A stretch of DNA of 18,396 nt, taken from NCBI GenBank assembly GCA_946479615.1, contig CAMLGR010000095.1:1-18396 (forward strand), in the 5' to 3' direction. Shown here piece after piece: positions 1 through 7,651 of the stretch. Position numbers and translations under genes: made by a program. Source of the stretch: an uncultured Bacteroidota bacterium (GTDB taxonomy: Bacteria; Bacteroidota; Bacteroidia; Chitinophagales; Chitinophagaceae). A model generated the notes under the pieces. It had not been told where the DNA came from and did no database searches. It was given only the letters and a program-made list of their open reading frames with translations. Position 1 is the first letter of the stretch; the number at the start of each line of letters is the position of its first letter.

Positions 1-745
1 TTAAAATAAGGATGGCATTATCGGTTACATTTTTCAACAATACTTCGATCCATTGACCGGTAAATAATTCAGTGATCGCTGTACCAAACATACAGATGAT
101 CATGAAAATGAATAAAGGGTTGGCCAGTGATTTATACATTTCGCCGGTGGAAACACCACTCGACACTCTTTCCGTGGGAGGAAATTGTTGTTTGCTGAAG
201 ATAAAACCGTACAGTACTGCCGGTATGATCATCATGCCTACCTGGATCTGCCAGCCGATCGCCGCTTTATCAAAGAAATATACCAGTAACGTTCCGATAA
301 CGATTCCCCCGGGAAACCATAAGTGAAAATGATTCAGTTTGGTGGTTTTATTATCAGGGAAAAGAGCAGTAACAAGCGGGTTGCAGGCTGCTTCTACCGT
401 ACCATTGGCAATTCCGATCAATAATGTTGAGATGAATAAGGACCAGAAAGGATTGGAAAAACTTCCTGCAAAAATGGTCAGTACGATTCCTGCAATATGA
501 AAAATAAAGGCCATCACCAGTAATCTTTTCATGCCGATGATATCCACGATCATACCACCGATCACAACGGCTAATGGAAAACCCCAGAATGCGGTAGCGG
601 TGATCGTTCCCAATTCAGCCTTATCCAATTTAAATTCCACACCTAACCTGCTAAGGATACCGGCACGTATACCAAATGAAAGCGAAGTGACTAATAATGC
701 CAGGCAACTGGCAAGGAATAATTGTTTGCGGTTTATGGCTTGCAT
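1..745 (-). CDS. MFS transporter (C-terminal part outside the window)
   Basis: A reading frame stays open on the minus strand from the ATG at 745 to the window edge, giving 248 codons of a protein usually about 400 residues long. It begins MQAINRKQLFLASCLALL, and hydrophobic stretches alternate with short charged loops. These include a GGMIVDIIGMKRLL segment, which resembles the loop 2-3 signature of the major facilitator superfamily (G-x-x-x-D-x-x-G-x-[KR]), and a later TELFTGQWIEVLLKNVTDN segment. It should be an inner-membrane secondary transporter. The substrate cannot be read from sequence. Its divergent position next to a Gfo/Idh oxidoreductase and a sugar isomerase suggests a sugar or modified sugar. 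The family call is firm; the substrate is inference. Confidence 0.85.
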   Translation of the reverse strand, partial: MQAINRKQLFLASCLALLVTSLSFGIRAGILSRLGVEFKLDKAELGTITATAFWGFPLAVVIGGMIVDIIGMKRLLVMAFIFHIAGIVLTIFAGSFSNPFWSLFISTLLIGIANGTVEAACNPLVTALFPDNKTTKLNHFHLWFPGGIVIGTLLVYFFDKAAIGWQIQVGMMIIPAVLYGFIFSKQQFPPTERVSSGVSTGEMYKSLANPLFIFMIICMFGTAITELFTGQWIEVLLKNVTDNAILIL

Positions 746-858
746 AATCGTTGAGGGGTTAAAGTGATTCGAAACTTTAGTAGTGCTAAATGTACTATTT
801 TTAAAAAATAAATCTACATTGGCTCATAAATTAATTAAACACAGATAAAAACCTATTA
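746..858. promoter_or_regulatory. Divergent intergenic region, MFS transporter / oxidoreductase
   Basis: This AT-rich gap of 113 bases lies between two divergently read genes and must hold promoters for both. I could not place a convincing Bacteroidota -33/-7 pair (TTTG and TAnnTTTG). A weak inverted repeat, aaagt (761-765) with acttt (774-778), and a run of T and A around 796-812 are the only visible structure. No ribosome binding site stands out before the ATG at 859. Confidence 0.4.
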
Positions 859-2022
859 ATGGATAGAAAATTACGAATGGGCATGATCGGAGGAGGCCCC
901 GGGGCTTTTATCGGAGCTGTACACCGTATTGCTGCGAATATGGATGGAGAGACTGAAATTGTTTGCGGTGCATTCAGCAGCGATCCTGTAAAATCAAAGC
1001 AGGCAGGGAAGCAATTGTATCTGCCGTCAGCGAGATCGTATGGTTCCTATAAAGAAATGATCAAAGCAGAAAAGAATTTATCTGCTAACGAGCGTATGGA
1101 TTTTGTGAGTATCGTTACGCCGAACCATGTGCATTTTGAACCGGCAAAGCTGGCGCTTGAAAACGGGTTTCATGTGGTGCTCGATAAACCGATCACTTTT
1201 AACCTGAAAGAAGCAAAACAGTTGCAGGAAATTGTAAAGAACACCGGCAATTTATTATGCCTGACACATACCTATACCGGTTACCCGATGATCAAACAGG
1301 CGCGCCAGATGGTAAAGAACGGCATATTGGGTAAGATAAGAAAAATATATGTTGAATACCCGCAGGGATGGCTGAGCACTTTCCTCGAAGGCAGTGATCA
1401 GAAACAGGCATCCTGGCGTACCGATCCCAAACGCAGCGGTATTGCCGGTTGCATGGGAGATATTGGTACGCATGCATTCAATATGGCGGAATATGTATCG
1501 GGATTAAAGGTGACAAAGATCTGCGCCGACCTGAATATCGTCGTCAAAGGAAGAAAACTTGACGACGACGGAGCTGTATTGATGAAATTTGATAATGGCG
1601 CTACCGGTGTTTTATTTGCTTCACAGATCGCTGCCGGTGATGAGAATAATATCAAGATAAGAGTGTATGGAGAAAAAGGCGGACTGGAATGGCAACAGGA
1701 TAATGCCAATACATTATTGATAAAATGGCTGGACAAACCGGCCGAGATAATACGCGCCGGTGCCAATTACCCCGGGTTAAGTTCTTTTGCCCTGCATAAT
1801 TGCCGCACACCCGGCGGGCATCCCGAAGGTTATCTCGAAGCCTTTGCCAATCATTACCGCAATTTTGCTTTATGTATAAAAGCAAAAGCCAATAAGAAAA
1901 AACCAAAACCCGAATGGGCCGATTATCCGGGCGCCGAAGAAGGCGTGAGAGGGATGGCGTTTATTGAGAATGTAGTAGCGTCGGGCAAATCAAAAGAAAA
2001 GTGGATGGATTTTAAAATATAA
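859..2022 (+). CDS. Gfo/Idh/MocA family oxidoreductase
   Basis: This 387-residue NAD(P)-dependent dehydrogenase should oxidise or reduce a sugar or polyol hydroxyl in the cytoplasm; there is no signal peptide. The N-terminal Rossmann fold begins with MGMIGGGPGAFIGAVHR, a glycine-rich dinucleotide loop. The usual EKP catalytic motif appears as DKP at residues 109-111. The C-terminal substrate domain has DIGTH at residues 201-205, the conserved D-x-G-x-H region of the family. Length is typical. It is the first gene of a plus-strand run (isomerase, cytochrome c, DUF1080) and diverges from an MFS transporter. In this setting a role in making or reducing 3-keto sugars is plausible. The family is certain; the substrate is not. 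Confidence 0.92.
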   Translation: MDRKLRMGMIGGGPGAFIGAVHRIAANMDGETEIVCGAFSSDPVKSKQAGKQLYLPSARSYGSYKEMIKAEKNLSANERMDFVSIVTPNHVHFEPAKLALENGFHVVLDKPITFNLKEAKQLQEIVKNTGNLLCLTHTYTGYPMIKQARQMVKNGILGKIRKIYVEYPQGWLSTFLEGSDQKQASWRTDPKRSGIAGCMGDIGTHAFNMAEYVSGLKVTKICADLNIVVKGRKLDDDGAVLMKFDNGATGVLFASQIAAGDENNIKIRVYGEKGGLEWQQDNANTLLIKWLDKPAEIIRAGANYPGLSSFALHNCRTPGGHPEGYLEAFANHYRNFALCIKAKANKKKPKPEWADYPGAEEGVRGMAFIENVVASGKSKEKWMDFKI

Positions 2023-2036
2023 ATAACCTAAACAAG

Positions 2037-2139
2037 AAAATGTAAAATGTAGAATGTAAAATCTAAAATGTAAAAGTGAAACTCCGTCGTTAGTACAGTC
2101 CTTTTACATTTTACATTCTACATTTTAGATTTTACATTT
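2037..2139. repeat. Heptameric inverted repeat A
   Basis: This imperfect inverted repeat nearly fills the gap between the oxidoreductase and isomerase genes. The left arm 2037-2076 consists of heptamers aaaatgt, aaaatgt, agaatgt, aaaatct, aaaatgt, then aaaag. The right arm 2101-2139 holds the same unit types on the other strand in a different order. About 35 of 39 arm bases pair, around a 24-base loop (2077-2100) that contains gttagt at 2089-2094. The arm starts 15 bases after one stop and ends 14 bases before the next ATG, so the transcript would carry a long AU-rich hairpin. The function is unknown; it could be a processing or attenuation site. Confidence 0.85.
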
Positions 2140-2153
2140 CAAAAAATCTATAA

Positions 2154-3218
2154 ATGACTACGATCAAAGGCCCCGCTGTTTTTTTAGCGCAGTTCATGGG
2201 TGATAAAGCACCTTTCAACAATCTTCGTTCGATCTGTTTATGGGCAGAAGCGCTTGGATTTAAGGGTGTGCAGATACCTACCTGGGACGATCGCTGTATC
2301 GATCTGCAAAAAGCAGCAGAAAGCAAAACTTATGCAGATGAAATAAAAGGTATCGTCAATGAATGTGGTCTTGATATCACCGAATTATCCACGCACCTGC
2401 AGGGACAACTGGTAGCCGTCAATCCCGCATACGATGCTTTATTTGATGGATTCGCTCCTGAAAAACTCCGTAACAATCCGAAAGCAAGAACGGAATGGGC
2501 GGTACAACAATTGAAATGGGCCGCGAAAGCATCGCAGAACCTGGGATTGAATGCACATGCAACGTTCAGCGGCGCTTTATTATGGCATACAGTGTATCCG
2601 TGGCCGCAACGCCCATCAGGATTAGTGGAAACAGGATTTAAAGAACTCGCTAAACGCTGGTTGCCCATATTAAATGAATTTGATGCGAATGGTGTGGATG
2701 TATGTTACGAAATACATCCCGGTGAAGATCTGCATGATGGGATCAGCTATGAAATGTTTTTAAAGGAAGTCAATAATCATGCGCGCGCTTGTTTATTATA
2801 CGATCCTTCTCACTTTGTATTGCAATGCCTGGACTACCTGGAATACATCGATATTTATCACGAACGTATCCGTATGTTCCATGTAAAAGATGCCGAGTTC
2901 AATCCCACCGGCCGGCAGGGCGTTTACGGTGGTTACCAGTCATGGATCGACCGGGCAGGACGTTTCCGTTCACTCGGTGACGGGCAGGTTGATTTTAAAA
3001 GCGTGTTCAGCAAACTCACCCAATACGATTACAAAGGATGGGCGGTGCTGGAATGGGAGTGTTGTATGAAGCATCCTGAAGACGGAGCGGCAGAAGGCGC
3101 TGTATTTATACAGGATCATATTATCCGGGTTACGGAAAAAGCATTTGATGACTTCGCCGGCACAGGAAATGATGATAAATTCAATAGAAAAGTATTAGGA
3201 TTGGATGGAGCGCTTTAA
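2154..3218 (+). CDS. Sugar phosphate isomerase/epimerase family protein (TIM barrel)
   Basis: This 354-residue cytoplasmic protein belongs to the xylose isomerase-like / AP endonuclease 2 TIM-barrel family. Likely metal-binding segments occur in the expected order: CYEIHPGEDLHDG (Glu), LLYDPSHFVLQ (Asp and His), RMFHVKDAEFNP (His and Asp) and WAVLEWECC (Glu near the C-terminus). The GDGQVDFKSVFSKL stretch before the last strand is typical of the family. Members catalyse aldose-ketose isomerisation, epimerisation or related lyase chemistry with a divalent metal; the exact reaction cannot be read here. It follows the Gfo/Idh gene after hairpin A and precedes a cytochrome c gene by 28 bases. That gene order recurs in Bacteroidota glycoside-oxidation clusters. 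Confidence 0.9.
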   Translation: MTTIKGPAVFLAQFMGDKAPFNNLRSICLWAEALGFKGVQIPTWDDRCIDLQKAAESKTYADEIKGIVNECGLDITELSTHLQGQLVAVNPAYDALFDGFAPEKLRNNPKARTEWAVQQLKWAAKASQNLGLNAHATFSGALLWHTVYPWPQRPSGLVETGFKELAKRWLPILNEFDANGVDVCYEIHPGEDLHDGISYEMFLKEVNNHARACLLYDPSHFVLQCLDYLEYIDIYHERIRMFHVKDAEFNPTGRQGVYGGYQSWIDRAGRFRSLGDGQVDFKSVFSKLTQYDYKGWAVLEWECCMKHPEDGAAEGAVFIQDHIIRVTEKAFDDFAGTGNDDKFNRKVLGLDGAL

Positions 3219-3246
3219 TAATTTTATTCCTCAAAATAAACTGTGT

Positions 3247-3639
3247 ATGAAAAAGTCTTTGTTGGTTCTAGTCTCGTTTAGTTTTTTAATGGCCTGTAAC
3301 AGTGGTGGTGATAAACCTGCCGGTGAAACAAAAAAAGACGATGCTGCTGCAGTATCGGCTGATCTTTCCTCTAATCCCGATTACCAGAAAGGGCTCGACC
3401 TGGTGGCAAAAAGCGATTGTCTTACCTGTCATGCTCCTGTTGATAAAATAAACGGCCCTGCGTATAAAGATGTGGCTACCAAATATGCAGGCATGCCTGA
3501 TACGATCATTACGCACCTGGCGAAAAAAATAATCAGTGGTGGAAATGGTGTATGGGGCGAAGTGCCGATGACACCGCATCCGGGCGTTTCACAAGCCGAT
3601 GCAGAAGCGATGGTAAAATATGTAATGCTACTTAAATAA
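3247..3639 (+). CDS. Class I c-type cytochrome, lipoprotein
   Basis: This is a small 130-residue electron carrier. I chose the ATG at 3247 because it gives MKKSLLVLVSFSFLMAC, a lipoprotein signal with the lipidated Cys at residue 17. An upstream in-frame ATG at 3205 overlaps the previous gene and would bury this signal. A flexible charged linker follows, then one haem-attachment motif CLTCH at residues 58-62. Met108, in VPMTPHP, is the probable sixth haem ligand. The size and layout match cytochrome c551/c552-type domains. It should be anchored to the periplasmic face of a membrane and pass electrons from a dehydrogenase to the respiratory chain. It sits 10 bases before the DUF1080 gene, suggesting co-transcription and an oxidative sugar step outside the cytoplasm. 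Confidence 0.92.
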   Translation: MKKSLLVLVSFSFLMACNSGGDKPAGETKKDDAAAVSADLSSNPDYQKGLDLVAKSDCLTCHAPVDKINGPAYKDVATKYAGMPDTIITHLAKKIISGGNGVWGEVPMTPHPGVSQADAEAMVKYVMLLK

Positions 3640-3649
3640 AATATACACT

Positions 3650-4372
3650 ATGCACAAGCTCACAACGGTTGCTTTACTCTGTCTTTCTATCGCAGCCTGC
3701 AATTCAGAAAGTTCCAAAACAACAGAATCAGCTACAGCAGAGGCTTCACCTGCAACTGCCGACTGGACACCTTTGTTTGATGGCAAGACAACAGCCGGCT
3801 GGCACCAGTATGGGGGCGGCACAGAAAATATGGCGTGGAAAGTCGCAGATGGAGCACTCTATGTCGATACTACTGTCAAAGGAGAAGGCAAGGACCTGGT
3901 ATCCGATGAAGAGTATGATAATTTTGACCTGAAACTGGAATGGAAGATTGCAAAGAACGGAAACAGTGGTATTATCTTTTTTGTAAACGAGGATACCGTA
4001 AAATATAAACACACGTTCGAGACCGGGCCGGAAATGCAGGTACTTGACAATGATGGTCATGCTGATGGAAAGATCATCAAACACAGGGCCGGTGATTTGT
4101 ACGACCTGATCTCCTGCCGCAAGGAAACGGTGAAACCGGTAGGTGAGTGGAACGAAGCGGAAATAAAATCACTGAATGGCAAACTCGACCTTTACCTGAA
4201 TGGCGAGAATGTAGTCTCCACCACTTTATGGGATGATAACTGGAAGACGATGGTGGCCGGCAGCAAGTTCAAAACCATGCCGGGTTTTGGCACTTTCAAA
4301 AAGGGACATATTGCGTTGCAGGATCATGGGAATATGGTGTCTTTCAGGAACATCCAGGTTAAAAAATTGTAA
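3650..4372 (+). CDS. DUF1080 (3-keto-disaccharide hydrolase family) lipoprotein
   Basis: This 240-residue protein opens with MHKLTTVALLCLSIAAC, a lipoprotein signal with Cys17 in a good lipobox. A Ser/Thr/Ala-rich linker follows, then a single DUF1080 domain. The domain shows the usual start PLFDGKTTAGWHQYGGG, the WKVADGALYVD strand, the DLKLEWKIAKNGNSGIIFFV core and a closing FRNIQV strand. The family has a concanavalin-like beta-sandwich fold. Characterised members cleave 3-keto-glycosides formed by prior oxidation at C3. The protein is probably periplasmic or surface-exposed. It is the last gene before hairpin B. The family call is firm; the 3-keto activity is inferred from relatives and from the oxidoreductase and isomerase neighbours. 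Confidence 0.9.
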   Translation: MHKLTTVALLCLSIAACNSESSKTTESATAEASPATADWTPLFDGKTTAGWHQYGGGTENMAWKVADGALYVDTTVKGEGKDLVSDEEYDNFDLKLEWKIAKNGNSGIIFFVNEDTVKYKHTFETGPEMQVLDNDGHADGKIIKHRAGDLYDLISCRKETVKPVGEWNEAEIKSLNGKLDLYLNGENVVSTTLWDDNWKTMVAGSKFKTMPGFGTFKKGHIALQDHGNMVSFRNIQVKKL

Positions 4373-4390
4373 AGCGTTTAGGCTAAATAA

Positions 4391-4475
4391 GGAATAAGGA
4401 ATAAAAAATAAGGAATGAGAAAGTGGCAGTGTTAGTCCTGCACTTTCTCATTCCTTATTTTTTATTCCTTATTCC
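4391..4475. repeat. Heptameric inverted repeat B (perfect 35-bp arms)
   Basis: The arms 4391-4425 and 4441-4475 are perfect inverted copies of each other. The left arm reads as heptamers ggaataa, ggaataa, aaaataa, ggaatga, gaaagtg. The 15-base loop (4426-4440) contains gttagtcctg. The element lies 18 bases after the DUF1080 stop and about 60 bases before the DUF1761 start. It could end the upstream transcript, but no T-run follows the stem and the arms are far longer than a normal intrinsic terminator. Confidence 0.9.
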
Positions 4476-4535
4476 CAGGCCTATTGCATTTCCCGCATAT
4501 TTCAGTTAACTTTTCTGTAAACAAAATCAACTGTT

Positions 4536-4967
4536 ATGAACACAGACTTGTTCTCACACGTCAATTGGCTGGCTGTACTCGTTGCAGCTCTTGCTTATTT
4601 CATGTTAGGCGCTATCTGGTATTCAAAAGCGTTGTTTGCCCCGAAATGGGCCGCGCTGGTAGGCATCGACATGAACAATCCCGACCCCAATATGAAAAAA
4701 GGACTGGCAACGATGATGCTGGGTTCTTTTGTACTCATCATCATAACCTGCGTCGCACTGGGACTACTGGTTGTCCGCATGGACCTTTTTATTCTTTCTT
4801 CCGGTATTAAACTGGGAGCGTTGACAGGTCTTTGCTTTGCCACGACAGCGGTATCGGTTTCATTCATCTATGAAAAAAGACCAACCGCGTTGTATTTTAT
4901 CGATTGCGGTTATCACGTGGTCGGACATCTCGCTGCTGCGATCATCCTGGTGATGTGGAGAGGGTGA
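4536..4967 (+). CDS. DUF1761 family membrane protein
   Basis: This 143-residue integral membrane protein of unknown function starts MNTDLFSHVNWLAVLVAALA, followed by YFMLGAIWYSKALFAPKW, the hallmark start of the DUF1761 family. Four hydrophobic segments are visible, at roughly residues 10-32, 58-78, 84-108 and 118-140. A short polar loop with DMNNPDPNMKK lies between the first two. It stands alone on the plus strand between hairpins B and C and converges on pyk. Nothing in the sequence reveals a substrate or partner. The family assignment is by recognition of its N-terminal motif. Confidence 0.85.
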   Translation: MNTDLFSHVNWLAVLVAALAYFMLGAIWYSKALFAPKWAALVGIDMNNPDPNMKKGLATMMLGSFVLIIITCVALGLLVVRMDLFILSSGIKLGALTGLCFATTAVSVSFIYEKRPTALYFIDCGYHVVGHLAAAIILVMWRG

Positions 4968-4974
4968 TAAATTT

Positions 4975-5069
4975 TAGATGTTAGGTGTTAAGGTTTAGGT
5001 GTTAAGTGTGACGTTAACTATTAAAGTACATTTCACACCTAACACCTGAAACTTAACACCTAACATCTA
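4975..5069. repeat. Heptameric inverted repeat C between convergent genes
   Basis: The arms 4975-5010 and 5034-5069 pair at 33 of 36 positions around a 23-base loop (5011-5033). The left arm reads in heptamers ttaggtg, ttaaggt, ttaggtg, ttaagtg. It begins 8 bases after the DUF1761 stop and ends 2 bases before the pyk stop codon, so it fills the convergent gap and could act as a bidirectional terminator. The loop contains gttaac at 5013-5018. Confidence 0.88.
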
Positions 5070-5071
5070 TA

Positions 5072-6565
5072 CTAATCGATCTTCGTTATTTTCAAAATAT
5101 TCGTTGGCAGGTGCAGGTGGATCGGTGTACTGCCTGTATTCACTATTATATCACCGGCTTTGATAAATCCTCTTTCTTTTAAAATAGCGATCTGGTCAAA
5201 GATGATATCATCCAGGCTTTCTTCTTCATCATAATAAAATGCACGTACGCCCCAGCTTAATGTTAACTGGTTAACCAGCATTTTTTTCTTGGTAAAAATA
5301 TACATGGGAGATTTGGGACGATAACTGCTGAGTACGAAAGCTGTATACCCGCTCTGCGTCATACCGATCAGGGCATTGGCAGAAATATCGCTGGCGATCT
5401 TACAGGCATTATAACAAACTGCATCGCTCAAAAAAGAAGGAGAATGGGGTTGCGGACGCAGATCTTCTTCGCGGTTGTAACGGTATTCTGTCGCTTCTAC
5501 TTCCAGGATGATCTTACGCATGGTTTCTACTACCAATGGAGGATGCTGGCCGGTAGCTGTTTCCCCGCTCAGCATAACCGCATCCGCGCCTTCCAGTACC
5601 GCATTGGCCACATCGGTGATCTCGCTGCGGTTGGGTTTTACGCGATCGATCATACTTTCCATCATCTGCGTGGCTACGATAACGGGTTTACCACGGTGAA
5701 TACATTTGCGGATGATATCGCGCTGCGCCATCGGTACTTTTTCTACCGGCAACTCAACACCAAGATCGCCGCGGGCGACCATGACGCCATCCGATTCAAT
5801 AATGATATTACGAAGATCAGCCAGCGCTGAAGGCATTTCAATTTTCGCCATCACCTTGATCTCGCTTTTCCTGTCGCTCACCAGTTTTTTCAGGTTGATA
5901 ATATCTTCTGCTTTCCTGACAAAGGATAAAGCCAGCCAATCGACCTCATGTTTAACAGCAAATTCAAAATCCTCGAAATCTTTGGGTGTCATAGCCGGTA
6001 AGGAAATAGCAGTATCGGGAAGGTTCACTCCTTTTTTAGGAAGTAAAAAACCACCATAGGTTACTCTTACTTTTACATCTCCTGCGGCAGTGATCTGTGT
6101 AACCACCACTTCGAGTTTGCCATCATCGATCAATATCTTTTCACCCACATTCACATCTTTGTGCAGGTTGGGATAAGAGATATAGATGCGCTCTTTGGTG
6201 CCAACGACTTTTTCTTTGGAAGTAAACGTGAGTATGTCGCCGGGTGCAATGGCGAGGGAACCATTCTCTATTTCACCTACTCTTAACTTCGGTCCCTGCA
6301 GATCGCCGAGAATGGCAATATTATAGGGTTGTGTCTCATTGATCTTGCGGATATGGTTGATGATCTCGGCCTTATTCTCGTGGGTGCCGTGAGAGAAATT
6401 CAACCGGAATACATTCACGCCTGCAGTGGCCAGTTCAAGAAGCTTTTCATACGTGTCGCAGGCAGGGCCAACAGTCGCTACGATCTTTGTTTTATGAAAC
6501 GAGTGCGCCAGGCCGGCGACTTTATCCATTTCTTTATGGAAATACTTTGCTGCTTTTTTTGCCAT
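5072..6565 (-). CDS. pyk: Pyruvate kinase
   Basis: This 497-residue cytoplasmic enzyme converts phosphoenolpyruvate and ADP to pyruvate and ATP, the last step of glycolysis. The N-terminal barrel shows TKIVATVGPACDTYEKL and VNVFRLNFSHGTH. A small B domain follows, around residues 90-190. The barrel then continues with MAKIEMPSALADL, VARGDLGVELPVEKVPMAQ and the pyruvate kinase signature PVIVATQMMESM, followed by EGADAVMLSGETATGQHP. The C-terminal regulatory domain ends in LKITKID. The length is slightly above the roughly 470 residues of E. coli PykF, because of an N-terminal extension of about 20 residues. It lies downstream of pfkA on the same strand with a 77-base gap, so the two glycolytic genes may share a transcript. 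It converges with DUF1761 across hairpin C. Confidence 0.97.
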   Translation of the reverse strand: MAKKAAKYFHKEMDKVAGLAHSFHKTKIVATVGPACDTYEKLLELATAGVNVFRLNFSHGTHENKAEIINHIRKINETQPYNIAILGDLQGPKLRVGEIENGSLAIAPGDILTFTSKEKVVGTKERIYISYPNLHKDVNVGEKILIDDGKLEVVVTQITAAGDVKVRVTYGGFLLPKKGVNLPDTAISLPAMTPKDFEDFEFAVKHEVDWLALSFVRKAEDIINLKKLVSDRKSEIKVMAKIEMPSALADLRNIIIESDGVMVARGDLGVELPVEKVPMAQRDIIRKCIHRGKPVIVATQMMESMIDRVKPNRSEITDVANAVLEGADAVMLSGETATGQHPPLVVETMRKIILEVEATEYRYNREEDLRPQPHSPSFLSDAVCYNACKIASDISANALIGMTQSGYTAFVLSSYRPKSPMYIFTKKKMLVNQLTLSWGVRAFYYDEEESLDDIIFDQIAILKERGFIKAGDIIVNTGSTPIHLHLPTNILKITKID

Positions 6566-6584
6566 TATCTTGATATTGGTTGTT

Positions 6585-6612
6585 GCCGGTAAACCAGTGA
6601 AGGCGTACCGGC
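6585..6612 (-). promoter_or_regulatory. Small hairpin just upstream of pyk
   Basis: In the pfkA-pyk gap a perfect 7-bp inverted repeat, gccggta (6585-6591) and taccggc (6606-6612), flanks a 14-base loop about 20 bases before the pyk ATG. A second pair, aaaccagt (6591-6598) and actggttt (6635-6642), could form an alternative, longer structure. This might attenuate or separate pyk expression from pfkA. Short inverted repeats like this also arise by chance. Confidence 0.35.
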
Positions 6613-6642
6613 TTTGTTAGCTACTAATGATAAGACTGGTTT

Positions 6643-7626
6643 TTAAGAAGCCAGTATCTTTACGATCTTCATCCATTCATCACTGATCTCGCCCTTATTC
6701 TTCACGGCTTTCTCCAGCGGAATATAATGCATCTTGTTGTTGTGGATGCCTACGAACATATTGAATTTTCCTTCCATCAGGCATTCGACTGCATGATAGC
6801 CCATACGGCTTGCGATCAGGCGATCGATACAGGTAGGAGCGCCACCTCTCTGGATATGCCCGAGTACCGCTACGCGGATTTCTGCATTGGGAAGACTTTC
6901 CTGCAAGGCTTTTTGCACCTGGTAAGCGCCACCGAATTCATCGCCTTCCGCCACTACGATCAGGTTCACCAGCTTTTGCCGGCGTTCTTTTTCCTGCAGG
7001 TTTTTTATGATGTCGTTGATATTCGTTTTTCTTTCCGGGATAAGAATATTTTCCGCACCGGTAGCAATACCACTGTGCAAAGCGATATAGCCGGCATCTC
7101 TTCCCATTACTTCGATGATAAAGATGCGGTCGTGTGCATCCATCGTATCCCTGATCTGGTCGATGGCTCTTACGGCTGTATTGACAGCAGTATCGAAACC
7201 GATCGTGAAATCGCTGCCATGAATATCTTTATCGATCGTACCGGCCAGGCCGATGCAGGGGATATCAAACTCCTGGCTGAATTTTACAGCACCCCGGAAC
7301 GAACCATCGCCACCGATGATCACCAATCCATCGATACCTCTTTTTTTCAGGTTATCGTACGCTTTTTTACGGCCGGGCGCTTCATAAAACTCCTTGCAGC
7401 GGGCGGTCTTGAGGATCGTTCCCCCGCGTTGAATGATATTGGCAACGGACTTGGATTCCATCTTGATAATATCATCGTCGAGCATGCCCTGGTATCCACG
7501 CATAATGCCAAATACTTCGATATTGTTGTAGATGGCTGTACGGACAACCGCCCGGATGGCGGCATTCATTCCCGGCGCATCACCGCCTGAGGTTAACACT
7601 CCGATCTTGGTAACTTTCTTTCCCAT
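6643..7626 (-). CDS. pfkA: ATP-dependent 6-phosphofructokinase
   Basis: This 327-residue cytoplasmic enzyme phosphorylates fructose 6-phosphate to fructose 1,6-bisphosphate, the committed step of glycolysis. It shows the ATP-binding start GVLTSGGDAPGMNAAIRAVVR, IIGGDGSFRGA, the catalytic region GTIDKDIHGSDFTIGFDTA, IIEVMGRDAGYIALHSGIA and the later GHIQRGGAPTCIDRL. Glycine in GGDGS and in AGTID is the pattern of ATP-using rather than pyrophosphate-using enzymes. The usual PGTIDND is here AGTIDKD, keeping the catalytic Asp but changing the neighbouring Asn to Lys and Pro to Ala. Length matches bacterial PfkA (about 320). It precedes pyk, and an 18-base palindrome lies upstream of its start. 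Confidence 0.97.
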   Translation of the reverse strand: MGKKVTKIGVLTSGGDAPGMNAAIRAVVRTAIYNNIEVFGIMRGYQGMLDDDIIKMESKSVANIIQRGGTILKTARCKEFYEAPGRKKAYDNLKKRGIDGLVIIGGDGSFRGAVKFSQEFDIPCIGLAGTIDKDIHGSDFTIGFDTAVNTAVRAIDQIRDTMDAHDRIFIIEVMGRDAGYIALHSGIATGAENILIPERKTNINDIIKNLQEKERRQKLVNLIVVAEGDEFGGAYQVQKALQESLPNAEIRVAVLGHIQRGGAPTCIDRLIASRMGYHAVECLMEGKFNMFVGIHNNKMHYIPLEKAVKNKGEISDEWMKIVKILAS

Positions 7627-7651
7627 TAATTCTTATAAATGACTGATTAGT

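Noticed and set aside
746..858. Bacteroidota-type -33/-7 promoter in the divergent gap
   Set aside because: No TTTG with a correctly spaced TAnnTTTG could be found on either strand; AT-richness alone is not enough.
3205..3246. Upstream in-frame start for the cytochrome c gene
   Set aside because: It overlaps the end of the previous gene and would place 14 residues before an otherwise perfect lipoprotein signal.
2037..5069. CRISPR array or transposon terminal repeats as an explanation for the intergenic repeats
   Set aside because: There are no repeat-spacer units of CRISPR length, no cas genes, no transposase and no target-site duplications, and each element has a different sequence, so neither CRISPR nor a standard MITE family fits.
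6727..7590. Long plus-strand open frame of 287 codons opposite pfkA
   Set aside because: It is antisense to a clear pfkA gene, its translation resembles no known fold, and it is explained by the codon pattern of the real gene.
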